A stretch of 64,000 bases of DNA from Endozoicomonas sp965232255 (lineage in GTDB: Bacteria; Pseudomonadota; Gammaproteobacteria; Pseudomonadales; Endozoicomonadaceae). Under the pieces are notes generated by a model. That model was not told the origin of the DNA. It did not search any database and was given only the letters and a program-made list of their open reading frames with translations. The DNA lies in the NCBI GenBank assembly GCA_965232255.1, contig OZ246962.1, positions 186,001 through 250,000 of the forward strand. Reading direction: 5' to 3'. Made by a program: the position numbers and the translations under genes. Shown in pieces: positions 1 to 9,084 of the stretch. Position 1 is the stretch's first letter, and every line of letters starts with the position of its first letter.

Positions 1-217
1 GAATAATCCCGAACCCGGCTTCCTGGGAAAGAAAGTCAAAACCGGTACTAATGCCCCGGTGTTCCAGGTTGTTCATGGTGTTGTTGATCACCCAGACACT
101 GAATACCACGACCGCAACCACCACCAGCGCCTGCATCAGCAGTGGGCGAGAGTCGGCATTGCGCCACAGTCGGGACAATCGTTTATAAACGTTATTGCGT
201 GGGAGGCGCTCGCTCAT
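1..217 (-). CDS. aapQ: Amino-acid ABC transporter permease, N-terminal part (AapQ-like)
   Basis: This is the start of an inner-membrane permease that runs off the left edge; only about 72 residues are visible. After a basic cytoplasmic N-terminus there is one hydrophobic segment (around residues 28-43), followed by the NNTMNNLEHRGISTGFDFL stretch typical of AapQ/BztB permeases. It lies 81 bp downstream of the binding-protein gene on the same strand, the usual aapJ-aapQ order. The aap system takes up a broad range of L-amino acids. Assignment is by resemblance of the N-terminus and by context; the membrane domain itself is outside the window. Confidence 0.85.
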   Translation of the reverse strand, partial: MSERLPRNNVYKRLSRLWRNADSRPLLMQALVVVAVVVFSVWVINNTMNNLEHRGISTGFDFLSQEAGFGII

Positions 218-298
218 GGCCCGGTTCCCTCTATTGGCCTAACCGCAGCCGGACCACGGCAGCCCGGCAACCGACACCTTGGTATTAACAGCTTGGTA

Positions 299-1321
299 TT
301 AACGAAAAGGCGGTGCGTAGAGAATACCGCCATCGTGCCACAAGGAATTAAGGCCACGCTGAATCTTCAGCGGCGAACCGACACCCACATTACGCTCAAA
401 GACCTCTTCGTAGTTGCCTACCTGCTCAATGATGCGCCGCGACCATTGATCATCCAGGCCCAGCCCTTTTCCTTTCGGGCCTTCAATTCCCAGCAAGCGA
501 CGTATATTGGGATCTTTGGAATTCAGGCGAGCTTTGACATTAGCGGAGGTAAGCCCCATCTCCTCAGCATTGACCATGGCAGCCAGGCTCCATTTGACGA
601 TATTGAACCACTGGTCATCGCCCTGACGAACCACCGGCCCGAGGGGTTCTTTGGAAATCACTTCTGGCAGCACTATGGCAGACCCCGGTTTGGCCAGCCG
701 GATACGCACGGCATAAAGCTGGGACTGGTCTGAAGTCAGCACATCGCAGCGACCGGAGTCAAAGCCCTTGGTGGTAGCGTCGGTGGTATCAAACACCACC
801 GGCTCGTACTCCATGTTGTTGGCGCGGAAATAGTCTGCGATGTTCAGCTCACTGGTGGTGCCGGACTGGATGCAGATGGCGGCTCCGTCAAGCTTCCGGG
901 CACTTCTTACGCCCAGCTCTTTTTTCACCATAAAGCCCTGGCCGTCGTAGTAGGAAACGCCGGCAAAGTTCAGGCCGAGGGAAGCGTCACGGGTCAGTGT
1001 CCAAGTGGTGTTGCGCGAGAGCAGGTCAATTTCGCCGGATTGCAAGGCGGTGAAGCGTTCTTTGGCGGTCAGCGGAATAAATCGAACCTTGCTGGCATCT
1101 TTTAATGTGGCGGCAGCAACGGCACGACAGACATCCACATCCAGGCCACTCCACTGCCCGCGGTCATCGGGATTACTGAAACCCGGCAGGCCGGTATTGA
1201 CACCACAAGAGAGATAGCCTCTTTCGAGCACCGATTCCAGAGTGGCGGCTACCGCCGTCGTGGAAACCAGAGCAACGCAGGCGCCGAGCATGGCAGCCCG
1301 TTTGAACAGACGGTTTGGCAT
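299..1321 (-). CDS. aapJ: Periplasmic L-amino-acid-binding protein of an ABC transporter (AapJ)
   Basis: A 340-residue family 3 solute-binding protein. The first 26 residues form a signal peptide (basic RLFKR, hydrophobic core, cleavage near AVAA). The mature part opens with the CGVNTGLPGFSNPDDRGQW block and the GLDVDVCRAVAAA segment that mark the AapJ/BztA type, which captures general L-amino acids for AapQMP. The length matches the family (about 340). It is the first gene of a leftward operon continued by aapQ. The divergent region toward folE (1322-1545) should hold its promoter, but no clear consensus was seen. Confidence 0.93.
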   Translation of the reverse strand: MPNRLFKRAAMLGACVALVSTTAVAATLESVLERGYLSCGVNTGLPGFSNPDDRGQWSGLDVDVCRAVAAATLKDASKVRFIPLTAKERFTALQSGEIDLLSRNTTWTLTRDASLGLNFAGVSYYDGQGFMVKKELGVRSARKLDGAAICIQSGTTSELNIADYFRANNMEYEPVVFDTTDATTKGFDSGRCDVLTSDQSQLYAVRIRLAKPGSAIVLPEVISKEPLGPVVRQGDDQWFNIVKWSLAAMVNAEEMGLTSANVKARLNSKDPNIRRLLGIEGPKGKGLGLDDQWSRRIIEQVGNYEEVFERNVGVGSPLKIQRGLNSLWHDGGILYAPPFR

Positions 1322-1545
1322 GGGATTGATCCTTTATTGTTATTATTCGCAGGCGCTTCACGTCCCAAAAAACCCAATGACCACAGACCCAGGAACTGCC
1401 CTGACAGCAGCACCTGACGCCTGGCACTTCAAACCTTACCGCTAAGCCTCGGCACTGGCAACTGTCCTTGTGGGACTGTGGCTGTATTCTGCAAAGCTTG
1501 TGTTACACTGCCGCCCATTTCCAAATATGCAGTGATAACGCGCCA

Positions 1546-2097
1546 ATGCCCCAGATAATCAGCGAACACTACAAGGCCATTATTGAGTCGATCGGTGAAG
1601 ACATTCATCGGGAGGGCCTGAGAGACACGCCGCTTCGTGCTGCCAAAGCAATGAAATACCTGACCCGGGGTTATCAGCAGACCCTGGAAGAAATTGTCAA
1701 TGGTGCGGTGTTTGCCTCAGACATCAGCGAGATGGTGGTGATCAAGGATATCGAGCTGTACTCCATGTGCGAACATCACCTGCTGCCGTTTATTGGCAAG
1801 TGCCATATCGGCTATGTACCCAATGGCAAGGTGCTCGGCCTGTCCAAGTTCGCCCGTATTGTCGATATGTTCGCCCGTCGCCTGCAGATTCAGGAGAACA
1901 TGACCAAACAGATCGCCGACGCCATCATGACAGTGACCGATGCCCGGGGAGTGGCCGTGGTGATTGAGGCACAACATATGTGCATGATGATGCGCGGCGT
2001 GGAAAAACAGAATTCCTCCATGACCTCCTCAGTCATGCGCGGACTGATGAAAGACAATCAACCGACCCGGGAAGAGTTTTTGCGCTTTATTCGGTGA
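1546..2097 (+). CDS. folE: GTP cyclohydrolase I
   Basis: FolE opens the imidazole ring of GTP to give 7,8-dihydroneopterin triphosphate, the first step of tetrahydrofolate synthesis. The protein has 183 residues starting at MPQIISEHYK; an upstream in-frame start would add 26 residues unlike the family. The zinc ligands are visible: Cys75 and His78 in SMCEHHLLPF and Cys146 in EAQHMCMMMRG. The catalytic-site block GVEKQNSSMTSS follows at 151-162. It stands alone, divergent from aapJ and convergent with tdh. The ribosome site is weak. Confidence 0.95.
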   Translation: MPQIISEHYKAIIESIGEDIHREGLRDTPLRAAKAMKYLTRGYQQTLEEIVNGAVFASDISEMVVIKDIELYSMCEHHLLPFIGKCHIGYVPNGKVLGLSKFARIVDMFARRLQIQENMTKQIADAIMTVTDARGVAVVIEAQHMCMMMRGVEKQNSSMTSSVMRGLMKDNQPTREEFLRFIR

Positions 2098-2176
2098 CTT
2101 TCGTACAAGATCTGTCCAAGAAAGCCGCTAATTGGCAATAGAGCGATAAAGGACTTGAGCTAGCCCGTGATCAGGG

Positions 2177-2205
2177 GTAGTCGGTCGTATACACAGACCG
2201 ACTAC
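2177..2205. terminator. Hairpin between convergent folE and tdh
   Basis: A perfect 10-bp stem (GTAGTCGGTC pairing with GACCGACTAC) around a 9-nt loop lies 80 bp after the folE stop and 41 bp after the tdh stop. Its position between convergent genes suggests a bidirectional transcription terminator, although neither arm is followed by a clear T-run. Confidence 0.5.
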
Positions 2206-2246
2206 TCCACTGACATTGCAGTGCTTACAGACTATGCAAAATAACT

Positions 2247-3275
2247 TTATGCCGCCCAGTCGAGGATCACTTTGCCGGACTGCCCAGAACCCATCACCTC
2301 AAAGCCCTTTTCGAACTCATCAATGGGGAAGCTGTGGGTCAGGATTGGAGTGATGTCCAAACCAGACTGCAACATGCTGGTCATCTTGTACCAGGTCTCA
2401 AACATTTCGCGCCCGTAAATGCCCTTGATGATCAGTCCCTTGAAGATCACCTGGTTCCAGTCAATCATCGTGTCGCTGGCTGGGATACCCAACAGGGCCA
2501 CCTTGCCGCCGTAGTTCATGTTTTCCAGCATCTGCCGGAACGCATGACCATTGCCGGACATTTCCAGACCCACATCAAAGCCTTCAGTCATGCCCAGTTC
2601 TTTCATCACGTCAGACAGTTCAGTGTTGGACACATTGACCGCACGGGTAGCGCCCATTTTCAGGGCCAGATCCAGACGGTACTCGTTGACGTCCGTGATT
2701 ACTACATGGCGAGCACCGACATGTCGACAAACCGCTGCCGCCATAATGCCGATGGGACCAGCGCCGGTAATCAGTACATCTTCGCCCACTAGATCAAAAG
2801 AAAGCGCAGTATGCACGGCATTGCCAAATGGATCGAAAATAGCCGCCAGATCGTCACTGATGTCATCAGGAATCGGGAAGGCATTGACTGCCGGAATCAC
2901 CAGGTACTCAGCAAACGCGCCGTCACGGTTCACGCCCACACCTACGGTAAAGTTACACAGATGACGACGACCGGCACGGCAGTTACGACAGTGACCACAA
3001 GTGATATGACCTTCGCCGGATACCCGCTGGCCAATCTGGAAACCCTGAACACCGTCGCCCATAGCGGCGATCTCACCGACAAACTCGTGCCCAACGTGCA
3101 TACCCACTGGAATGGTTTTTTGTGACCACTCATCCCAGTTGTAGATGTGCATATCGGTACCGCAGATGGCGGTTTTGCGGATTTTGATCAATACATCGTT
3201 GTGACCCAGCTCTGGCATGGGGCGTTCTTCCATCCAGATGCCAGGTGCCGCTTCGCTTTTCGCTAATGTCTTCAC
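2247..3275 (-). CDS. tdh: L-threonine 3-dehydrogenase
   Basis: Tdh oxidises L-threonine with NAD to 2-amino-3-ketobutyrate, which Kbl then cleaves to glycine and acetyl-CoA. The start is the GTG at 3275: it has a strong GGAGG ribosome site and gives 342 residues (E. coli has 341), whereas the longer open frame adds 13 unrelated residues. This zinc-dependent medium-chain dehydrogenase shows the catalytic Cys38 in AICGTDMHIYNW, a structural zinc site in ITCGHCRNCRAGRRHLC and the Rossmann motif GAGPIG. It is the second gene of the kbl-tdh operon. Confidence 0.97.
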   Translation of the reverse strand: MKTLAKSEAAPGIWMEERPMPELGHNDVLIKIRKTAICGTDMHIYNWDEWSQKTIPVGMHVGHEFVGEIAAMGDGVQGFQIGQRVSGEGHITCGHCRNCRAGRRHLCNFTVGVGVNRDGAFAEYLVIPAVNAFPIPDDISDDLAAIFDPFGNAVHTALSFDLVGEDVLITGAGPIGIMAAAVCRHVGARHVVITDVNEYRLDLALKMGATRAVNVSNTELSDVMKELGMTEGFDVGLEMSGNGHAFRQMLENMNYGGKVALLGIPASDTMIDWNQVIFKGLIIKGIYGREMFETWYKMTSMLQSGLDITPILTHSFPIDEFEKGFEVMGSGQSGKVILDWAA

Positions 3276-3344
3276 GGTGTCACTCCTCCATAGGCTTGCC
3301 ACCTTGGGCAGCAAGCTGTTGTGTTGTTTATTTTGGCAAGAGAA

Positions 3345-4553
3345 TCAGCTAATGACGCCCAGCTCCCGACCCACTTTGGCGAAGGCCGCGATGGCACGGT
3401 CCAGGTGCTCTTTGCTGTGCGCGGCGGACATCTGGGTACGGATGCGAGCCTGACCTTTCGGTACCACCGGGAAGGAAAAGCCAACCACGTAAATGCCTTC
3501 TGCCAACATGCGCTCGGCAAACTGGCCAGCCAACGACGCATCGCCAAGCATCACCGGCACTATGGGATGGTCAGCACCGGCCAGGGTAAAGCCCAGACGA
3601 GTCATTTCAGTACGGAAGTATTCGGCATTGGCACGCACTTTTTCGCGCAAGTCCGCGCCAGAGGCGAGCATATCAAACACTTTGATGGAGGCGGCGGCGA
3701 TGCTTGGTGCCAGGGTGTTGGAGAACAGGTAAGGACGGGAACGATTACGCAGCCAGTCAATCACTTCTTTCTTGCCAGAGGTATAGCCACCGGAAGCACC
3801 CCCGAGAGCTTTGCCCAGCGTGCCGGTAAGAATATCCACCCGGCCCATCACATCACAGAATTCCGGGGTACCAGCACCTTTTTCGCCGATGAAACCGGTG
3901 GCGTGACAGTCATCCACCATGACTAGGGCACCATACTTCTCAGCCAGATCACACACGCCTTTGAGGTTGGCGATGACGCCGTCCATGGAGAACACGCCAT
4001 CAGTGGCGATCAGCTTGGTACGAGCGCCCGCAGCATCCGCCGCTTGCAGTTGAGCCTCCAGATCGGCCATGTCGTTATTGGCATAGCGGAAACGCATGGC
4101 TTTGGACAAGCGCACACCATCAATAATACTGGCGTGGTTCAGGGCATCGCTGATAATGGCGTCTTCCGGGCCAAGAATGGTTTCAAACAGACCGCCGTTG
4201 GCATCAAAGCAGGACGGATAAAGGATGGTGTCTTCCATGCCCAGAAACGCCGAGATACGCGCTTCGAGATCTTTATGGATCGTCTGGGTGCCACAGATAA
4301 AGCGCACTGAAGCCATACCAAAACCAAACTGCTCCAGCCCCTGCTTACCGGCGTCGATCAGTGCCGGATCGTTGGCCAGGCCCAGGTAGTTGTTGGCACA
4401 GAAATTCAGTACCTCACCACCGTCGGCACCATTGGCCTGCACCCGAATCTCAGCCTGCTGCTGAGAGCTGATTACTCGCTCACTTTTGTACAGCCCTTCC
4501 TGCTTTAGCTCATCAAGCTGATCATTCAGTCTTTGATAAAAATCCGCCTTCAT
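3345..4553 (-). CDS. kbl: 2-amino-3-ketobutyrate CoA ligase (glycine C-acetyltransferase)
   Basis: Kbl is a PLP enzyme that converts 2-amino-3-ketobutyrate and CoA to glycine and acetyl-CoA. The protein is 402 residues (E. coli 398) and belongs to the alpha-oxoamine synthase family. The PLP-lysine block TLGKALGGASGGYTSG and the upstream VDDCHATGFIGEKGAGT segment are clear. It is the promoter-proximal gene of the kbl-tdh threonine-degradation operon, with 69 bp between the two genes. Confidence 0.97.
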   Translation of the reverse strand: MKADFYQRLNDQLDELKQEGLYKSERVISSQQQAEIRVQANGADGGEVLNFCANNYLGLANDPALIDAGKQGLEQFGFGMASVRFICGTQTIHKDLEARISAFLGMEDTILYPSCFDANGGLFETILGPEDAIISDALNHASIIDGVRLSKAMRFRYANNDMADLEAQLQAADAAGARTKLIATDGVFSMDGVIANLKGVCDLAEKYGALVMVDDCHATGFIGEKGAGTPEFCDVMGRVDILTGTLGKALGGASGGYTSGKKEVIDWLRNRSRPYLFSNTLAPSIAAASIKVFDMLASGADLREKVRANAEYFRTEMTRLGFTLAGADHPIVPVMLGDASLAGQFAERMLAEGIYVVGFSFPVVPKGQARIRTQMSAAHSKEHLDRAIAAFAKVGRELGVIS

Positions 4554-4771
4554 AGTGGTTCTTGTACCTCGCTGCGACCTATTGTAGATGACAGCGCTAA
4601 TAGTGAATGAGTATGTCGCTCCATTGAACAGGCATTTGTACGTATTAACAGCAGAAAAAAGAGTATGGATTGGATAGCAGGAGAAAATTCACAACTTGCA
4701 GGATGCTACTGAGGTAACGGTAGAAGAGATATCAACCTGCGCGTAAGCACAGGTCGGTGTTGTGTAGGGGT

Positions 4772-5749
4772 TTACGGGCCGCAGCACTTTTTGTACTTGC
4801 GGCCGCTGCCGCAGGGACAAGGATCATTGCGCCCAACTTTGGGATTCTCGCGTACTAGGGGAGTCTGCGTATTTCTGCTGGGCTTTGGCAGACGCTGGCC
4901 TGGCAAATGAGCGGCGGATTGTTGTTTTTTCGCCGGCCAGGGTCTGGCAACCTGCTGAATGTTGTCTGGCTGCGCCACTTGTACTGGCTGGCTTTTGCTG
5001 AAGCTGGCCCAGCCGCTCAACTCCGCCACACAGTCATCAATCGGATCTGAGTGTTCATAGGGTGGGAAGCGAATCTCACCAGGATGAGCTTGCAACCACG
5101 TACTGATTCGCTCTCGACCGACAAACGAATCCGCCAGCAGTTGCTCATCAAATGCCTGTACCATGACTGCTTCCAGCTCACTAAAGCCGGCAATCAGGCA
5201 GTTGTAGATCAAGCCATCCCAAACCGGATTACGTTCGCGCTTCAGGTTGTTAGCAAATAACTGTTGGAAGTAGGCCAGCAGTTGCTCGCGCGACAAGCAG
5301 CCATGAACAGCCAGAATGGATAGGCAGGTCAGGGCCGAATAACGCACACGAGGATGCACGTCATCGTTTTCAATCACCCGTTGCAATGGCTCAATATCAC
5401 AGCGACGATCTTCGCCAATCATCACCGAAGCCAGGATTCTTGGCAGACTCTCGCTGACGACAAAACCCAGTAGACGATTCACCGTAGCGGGGCTACCCGA
5501 GATAATGCGTAACATGACCGGGAGTGCCGCCTGATGACGAAACTGGGCCAGCAGGTAAAAAGCAAAGAAAACCAGGTCGACCCGCTGATCTTCGAGAAGA
5601 TCGTCCCCCTGCTTGGCGATGACCTCCAGGTAGTTGAGCAGAATCGGGATCAATTCTTCCCGCTGCTCGCTGGCAGCGATCAAAGACTGTGCCGGTAACT
5701 CACCAACAACGTGATTGGATAATTGTTTAATAATTTCTGCAATGGTCAC
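4772..5749 (-). CDS. DUF1186 protein with a C-terminal SEC-C zinc motif
   Basis: A 325-residue predicted cytosolic protein. Residues 1-230 are helical and repeat-like and match the DUF1186 type. A low-complexity Gln/Pro-rich linker follows (about 235-300). The last 20 residues form a SEC-C motif, NDPCPCGSGRKYKKCC, the zinc-binding tail also found at the end of SecA. The function is unknown. The motif suggests zinc-dependent binding to a protein partner. It lies downstream of glnK on the same strand (92 bp apart), where many relatives have amtB. Confidence 0.75.
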   Translation of the reverse strand: MTIAEIIKQLSNHVVGELPAQSLIAASEQREELIPILLNYLEVIAKQGDDLLEDQRVDLVFFAFYLLAQFRHQAALPVMLRIISGSPATVNRLLGFVVSESLPRILASVMIGEDRRCDIEPLQRVIENDDVHPRVRYSALTCLSILAVHGCLSREQLLAYFQQLFANNLKRERNPVWDGLIYNCLIAGFSELEAVMVQAFDEQLLADSFVGRERISTWLQAHPGEIRFPPYEHSDPIDDCVAELSGWASFSKSQPVQVAQPDNIQQVARPWPAKKQQSAAHLPGQRLPKPSRNTQTPLVRENPKVGRNDPCPCGSGRKYKKCCGP

Positions 5750-5841
5750 GGGCGCCTTCCTGTTTTGTTATCGCTATTTTTTACAATCATAGCGCCTCCC
5801 CCCGGATTCGAACGTGAAAACTGCTGCAAAACCCGCCACAT

Positions 5842-6180
5842 TCAAACGGCATCAGTACCGGTTTCTCCGGTGCGAATTCTGATGACCTGTTCGAGCGTAG
5901 TAACAAAAATTTTGCCGTCGCCAATTTTGCCAGTATTGGCCGCGTTGGTTATAGCTTCAATAACCTGGTCGAGCATATCGGCACAAATAGCTACCTCAAT
6001 CTTTACCTTGGGCAAAAAGTCCACCACATATTCCGCGCCCCGGTACAGCTCAGTATGCCCTTTTTGACGACCAAAACCTTTTACCTCGGTTACGGTAATT
6101 CCCTGAACGCCAATGTCAGAAAGAGCTTCACGCACGTCATCGAGCTTAAACGGTTTGATGATGGCTGATACTAACTTCAT
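5842..6180 (-). CDS. glnK: Nitrogen regulatory protein PII, GlnK type
   Basis: PII proteins are trimeric sensors of 2-oxoglutarate, ATP and the glutamine-dependent uridylylation state. This 112-residue protein starts MKLVSAIIKPFKLDDVREAL and has the T-loop with the uridylylation site Tyr51 in ELYRGAEYVVDFLP and the C-loop IRIRTGETG. The N-terminus is closer to E. coli GlnK than GlnB. The usual partner amtB is not adjacent; the only ammonium transporter in this window is at 47.9 kb. A GAGGTAA ribosome site precedes the ATG, at the edge of a repeat-derived leader. Confidence 0.93.
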   Translation of the reverse strand: MKLVSAIIKPFKLDDVREALSDIGVQGITVTEVKGFGRQKGHTELYRGAEYVVDFLPKVKIEVAICADMLDQVIEAITNAANTGKIGDGKIFVTTLEQVIRIRTGETGTDAV

Positions 6181-6220
6181 TTAGTTACCTCGCTGGATAC
6201 CCCCAGCAACTTGGCCAGGA

Positions 6221-6317
6221 CAGGAATGCGACCAACCTGACAAGGCTGGCCAACTAATTTCTTTTGCCGTCCGCATATTCGGTATCTCTCGATACTGCGG
6301 TTAAAAGAATCGCTGCT
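6221..6317 (-). repeat. 97-bp repeat, copy A, in the glnK leader
   Basis: Read on the minus strand, this stretch matches plus-strand 9431-9527 without gaps and with most bases identical, including an exactly shared run TGCGGACGGCAAAAGAA. It ends 41 bp before the glnK start codon. The two copies are in opposite orientation. In both, one frame reads FNR-I-RYR-CGRQKKLV-QP-Q-GR, so a small peptide or a decayed zinc-finger-like frame is possible. I do not recognise it. Confidence 0.7.
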
Positions 6318-6673
6318 ATGACCCATCTGTCTTTTATTCACCTGTCTTTGCAGACCTACCGTGGGAGTCACGGAATATTAAGCCTGCGGAGCACGATAAC
6401 CAAGCGTGTGCCTTGAGCAACAAACGATGAAACAGGAGACTCTGTAAGGTGACTAACAGGAATCCTTCAGCGAAATTTGCCGGAGAAGGATATCAAGCAA
6501 TGCGCTACTACTGTTAGTCGTACATAATCCAACCGACCGAAATAGCAGCAAAACATCAGAGTCTACGCATTTGGGTGCACTTGCAACAGAACCCTGAGCC
6601 TCAGAAAATGACCATCATCACGGCTCGTCTGTGGTATTCTTGGCGCTCCCCTGACGACCAGGCAACGCTCACC
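6318..6673. other. Intergenic region between glnK and ubiK
   Basis: Divergent upstream region for glnK (leftward) and ubiK (rightward). I searched for a -24/-12 sigma-54 element expected for a glnK gene; the nearest candidate lacks the -12 GC, so none is called. No gene is supported here. Confidence 0.4.
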
Positions 6674-6958
6674 ATGATCGATAAAAACGCGCTTATCAAT
6701 AACATTGCTGCCAAGGCAAGCGAGCTGTTTAATGGCGACAAAAGCCAGACCCGCGAAGATATTGAGAAAAACATCAAGGCTGTGGTCAGCAGCGTGCTGG
6801 CCAAACTGGAGCTGGTTACCCGCGATGAGTTTGATGCCCAGGTGGCCGTTCTGCAGCATACCCGGGAACGGCTTGAGGCGTTGGAAAAAGAGGTCGCTGC
6901 ACTCAAGGAGGAGGCAGAACCCGCCGAGCAGAGCAACACGCCACCTGAAACGAATTAA
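6674..6958 (+). CDS. ubiK: Ubiquinone biosynthesis accessory factor UbiK (YqiC family)
   Basis: A 94-residue protein with a helical N-terminal part and a C-terminal coiled coil (about residues 55-84, HTRERLEALEKEVAALKEE). This is the BMFP/YqiC family; UbiK helps the Ubi enzyme complex act on lipid intermediates in aerobic ubiquinone synthesis. The start MIDKNALINNIAAK fits family length. It is followed by yifB, as in Pseudomonas, where a glnK gene is also nearby. Confidence 0.85.
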   Translation: MIDKNALINNIAAKASELFNGDKSQTREDIEKNIKAVVSSVLAKLELVTRDEFDAQVAVLQHTRERLEALEKEVAALKEEAEPAEQSNTPPETN

Positions 6959-7277
6959 TGCTAGCCGCAAGGCGGCAGCAGCAGTAGTAGACTTTTTGCA
7001 ATCCCAGCAACTCTCTGATGTGACCAGCAAGGTCGTGCCCCTGACAGGCCAACTCAAACGTTCTTATGGCCGCTTCATAGGAGTGACCGCAGTACATTGA
7101 GTGAGCACCTCTACCCATATAGGCTGGCGTTCTTTCTCCGGCATACAAAATTGTCTGGTATTTTGGGAAAAACCCACCCGATCATCCTGGGCGCCCCCGG
7201 AAATGCTTTCTCCAATGGCCATTAGTCAATAAGCTGCTATCTTAGAGTCTTTGCTGTTCAAACGGTCAGAAATAAAC
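6959..7277. other. Intergenic region between ubiK and yifB, possible decayed element
   Basis: About 320 bp with no gene I can support. On the minus strand a frame reads YCGHSYEAAIRTFELACQGH, which looks protein-like but has no start or known relatives that I recognise; it may be a fragment of a mobile element. The yifB promoter presumably lies in the last 100 bp. Confidence 0.3.
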
Positions 7278-8798
7278 ATGCCCTCATCACTGGCACAGGT
7301 TTTTACCCGGGCAAACCAGGGTGTTCGCGCACCATCCGTCTCGGTGGAAGTGCATCTTTCCCAGGGCTTGCCGGGGCTCAATATTGTGGGTCTTCCTGAA
7401 GCTGCTGTCAGGGAAAGTAAAGACCGGGTAAGGAGTGCCCTGCTCAATAGCGGCTACGACTATCCGGACGGTCGCCTCACCGTCAACCTGGCACCGGCTG
7501 ACCTGCCCAAAGAAGGCGGACGTTTTGATCTGGCCATCGCCCTGGGCATTCTGGTTGCCTCTGATCAACTGCCAGCAGAGACCCTGCATAACCGGGAGTT
7601 TTTGGGAGAGCTGGCATTGTCTGGCCAACTGCGTCCAGTCAGGGCCACGCTGCCGGCGGCACTGGCCTGCAAATCAACGCAGCGGATACTGGTGCTGCCG
7701 GAACAAAATGCCTCCATGGCCACCATGGTCAGTGACCTGACCGTTATCAGCGCCCGAAGCCTGGACGAAGTATGCGCCTGGCTATGTGACCGGACCCATA
7801 TCGAACCAGCCCGGCGTCAGCCGATGGCGCAGCAGACAAACTATCCAGACCTGACCGATGTGCACGGTCAAGAGCAAGCCAAGCGAGCACTGCTGATTGC
7901 CGCTGCCGGCTCCCATCATTTGTTGCTGTTTGGGCCGCCAGGCACCGGCAAAACCATGCTGGCCAGTCGTCTGCCAGGGCTGCTGCCACCGCTGAACGAA
8001 CCAGAAGCTCTTGAGGTTGCCGCTATCCATTCATTGGCATCGAGCAAAGGGGCAGCCATTGGTCAGCGCCCGTTTCGAACCCCGCACCACTCCTCATCGT
8101 CAGTGTCCCTGGTAGGCGGCGGCAGTATTCCCCAGCCTGGTGAGGTCTCCTTTGCTCATCACGGTGTCTTGTTTCTGGATGAAATGCCGGAGTTTGCCCG
8201 CGCTGCTCTGGAGATGCTGCGCGAACCGCTGGAAAATGGTGAAGTGGTAATCACTCGTGCCAGAGGCCGGGAGCGCTTTCCGGCCCGCTTTCAACTGGTG
8301 GGTGCCATGAACCCGTGCCCTTGCGGCTACCTTGGCGACAGCCAGCGCCGTTGCCGCTGTTCACCGGAGCAAATCCGGCGCTACCGCCATAAATTGTCCG
8401 GCCCACTGCTCGATCGCATTGACCTGCAGGTTGCAGTTGCTTCGCAGAATATCCGCACCATTATCGAGCCGGCTGCCCTCGACGGCGAACAGATCTGTTC
8501 GACCAACTATCGCACTCAGGTGATGCAAGCAAGGGAAAAGCAGTGGCGCAGGCAGGGCAAAATCAATAGCCAGTTGACCTCACAGGCGCTGTTTCACGCC
8601 TGTGACCTGGGCAGTCAAGAGAAGGGATTGCTGGCCACAGCCGCAGAGCAGCTACAAATCTCCACCCGTGGCCTGCACCGGATTTTGCGGGTAGCCAGAA
8701 CCATTGCCGATCTTGCCGATAGCGAACGAGTACTGCACCCGCACCTGGCCGAAGCTTTACAGTATCGGCAGTTCGACCGGCAGGCTGGATCATCGTAA
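7278..8798 (+). CDS. yifB: YifB/ComM-family AAA+ ATPase (Mg-chelatase-like)
   Basis: 506 residues, the normal family length. In naturally transformable bacteria the ComM homologue is a helicase that promotes branch migration during integration of foreign DNA. Domains in order: an N-terminal Lon-S5-fold domain (GLPGLNIVGLPEAAVRESKDR, NLAPADLPKEGGRFDLAIA), a Mg-chelatase AAA+ core with Walker A GPPGTGKT at 219-226 and Walker B VLFLDEMPEF near 300, then a C-terminal helical domain. The start MPSSLAQVFTRA aligns with the family; an upstream in-frame start would add nine residues. Confidence 0.95.
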   Translation: MPSSLAQVFTRANQGVRAPSVSVEVHLSQGLPGLNIVGLPEAAVRESKDRVRSALLNSGYDYPDGRLTVNLAPADLPKEGGRFDLAIALGILVASDQLPAETLHNREFLGELALSGQLRPVRATLPAALACKSTQRILVLPEQNASMATMVSDLTVISARSLDEVCAWLCDRTHIEPARRQPMAQQTNYPDLTDVHGQEQAKRALLIAAAGSHHLLLFGPPGTGKTMLASRLPGLLPPLNEPEALEVAAIHSLASSKGAAIGQRPFRTPHHSSSSVSLVGGGSIPQPGEVSFAHHGVLFLDEMPEFARAALEMLREPLENGEVVITRARGRERFPARFQLVGAMNPCPCGYLGDSQRRCRCSPEQIRRYRHKLSGPLLDRIDLQVAVASQNIRTIIEPAALDGEQICSTNYRTQVMQAREKQWRRQGKINSQLTSQALFHACDLGSQEKGLLATAAEQLQISTRGLHRILRVARTIADLADSERVLHPHLAEALQYRQFDRQAGSS

Positions 8799-8903
8799 AC
8801 GCTTCAGCAAACAGTTCTGGGCAGCCACGCACAGATGAGTCGATCAACGAGTGGCATTATCGCAATTTACGGCGAATAAGGAATATCAGTACGCAGGTTT
8901 TTG

Positions 8904-9084
8904 CTATCTCAACAATGTCATGCCGACAGTTCTGGCTTTCTTATCGAAAGTCAGGGTTTCATCGCAACTGTGTTCAGCATTGATGAGACAGATGACAGCA
9001 TCACTGAAATCACCATTACCGAATGCATAACGTTGGATTGCCTGATGAGCAATATCAGAGCGCTCCACCAATAGCTGACGAGTA
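8904..9084 (-). pseudogene. vapC: vapC toxin, 3' half (interrupted by an IS200/IS605 derivative)
   Basis: The minus strand encodes the last 59 residues of a PIN-domain RNase toxin: TRQLLVERSDIAHQAIQRYA and then GNGDFSDAVICLINAEHSCDETLTFDKKA, ending TLLR-stop. It keeps the conserved acidic block (DFSDA) of VapC. Joining base 9084 directly to base 9570 of the 5' half restores one open frame across the insertion site (codon 71, ATT). The two halves are separated by a 485-bp mobile element. Confidence 0.85.

Noticed and set aside
6177..6371. 64-codon minus-strand frame ending at the glnK ATG
   Set aside because: Most of it is the repeated 97-bp segment; no start signal or independent support. 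Kept as a repeat, not as a gene.
6318..6480. Sigma-54 promoter for glnK
   Set aside because: Best candidate (GGCAC in the leftward strand) has no GC at the -12 position with correct spacing.
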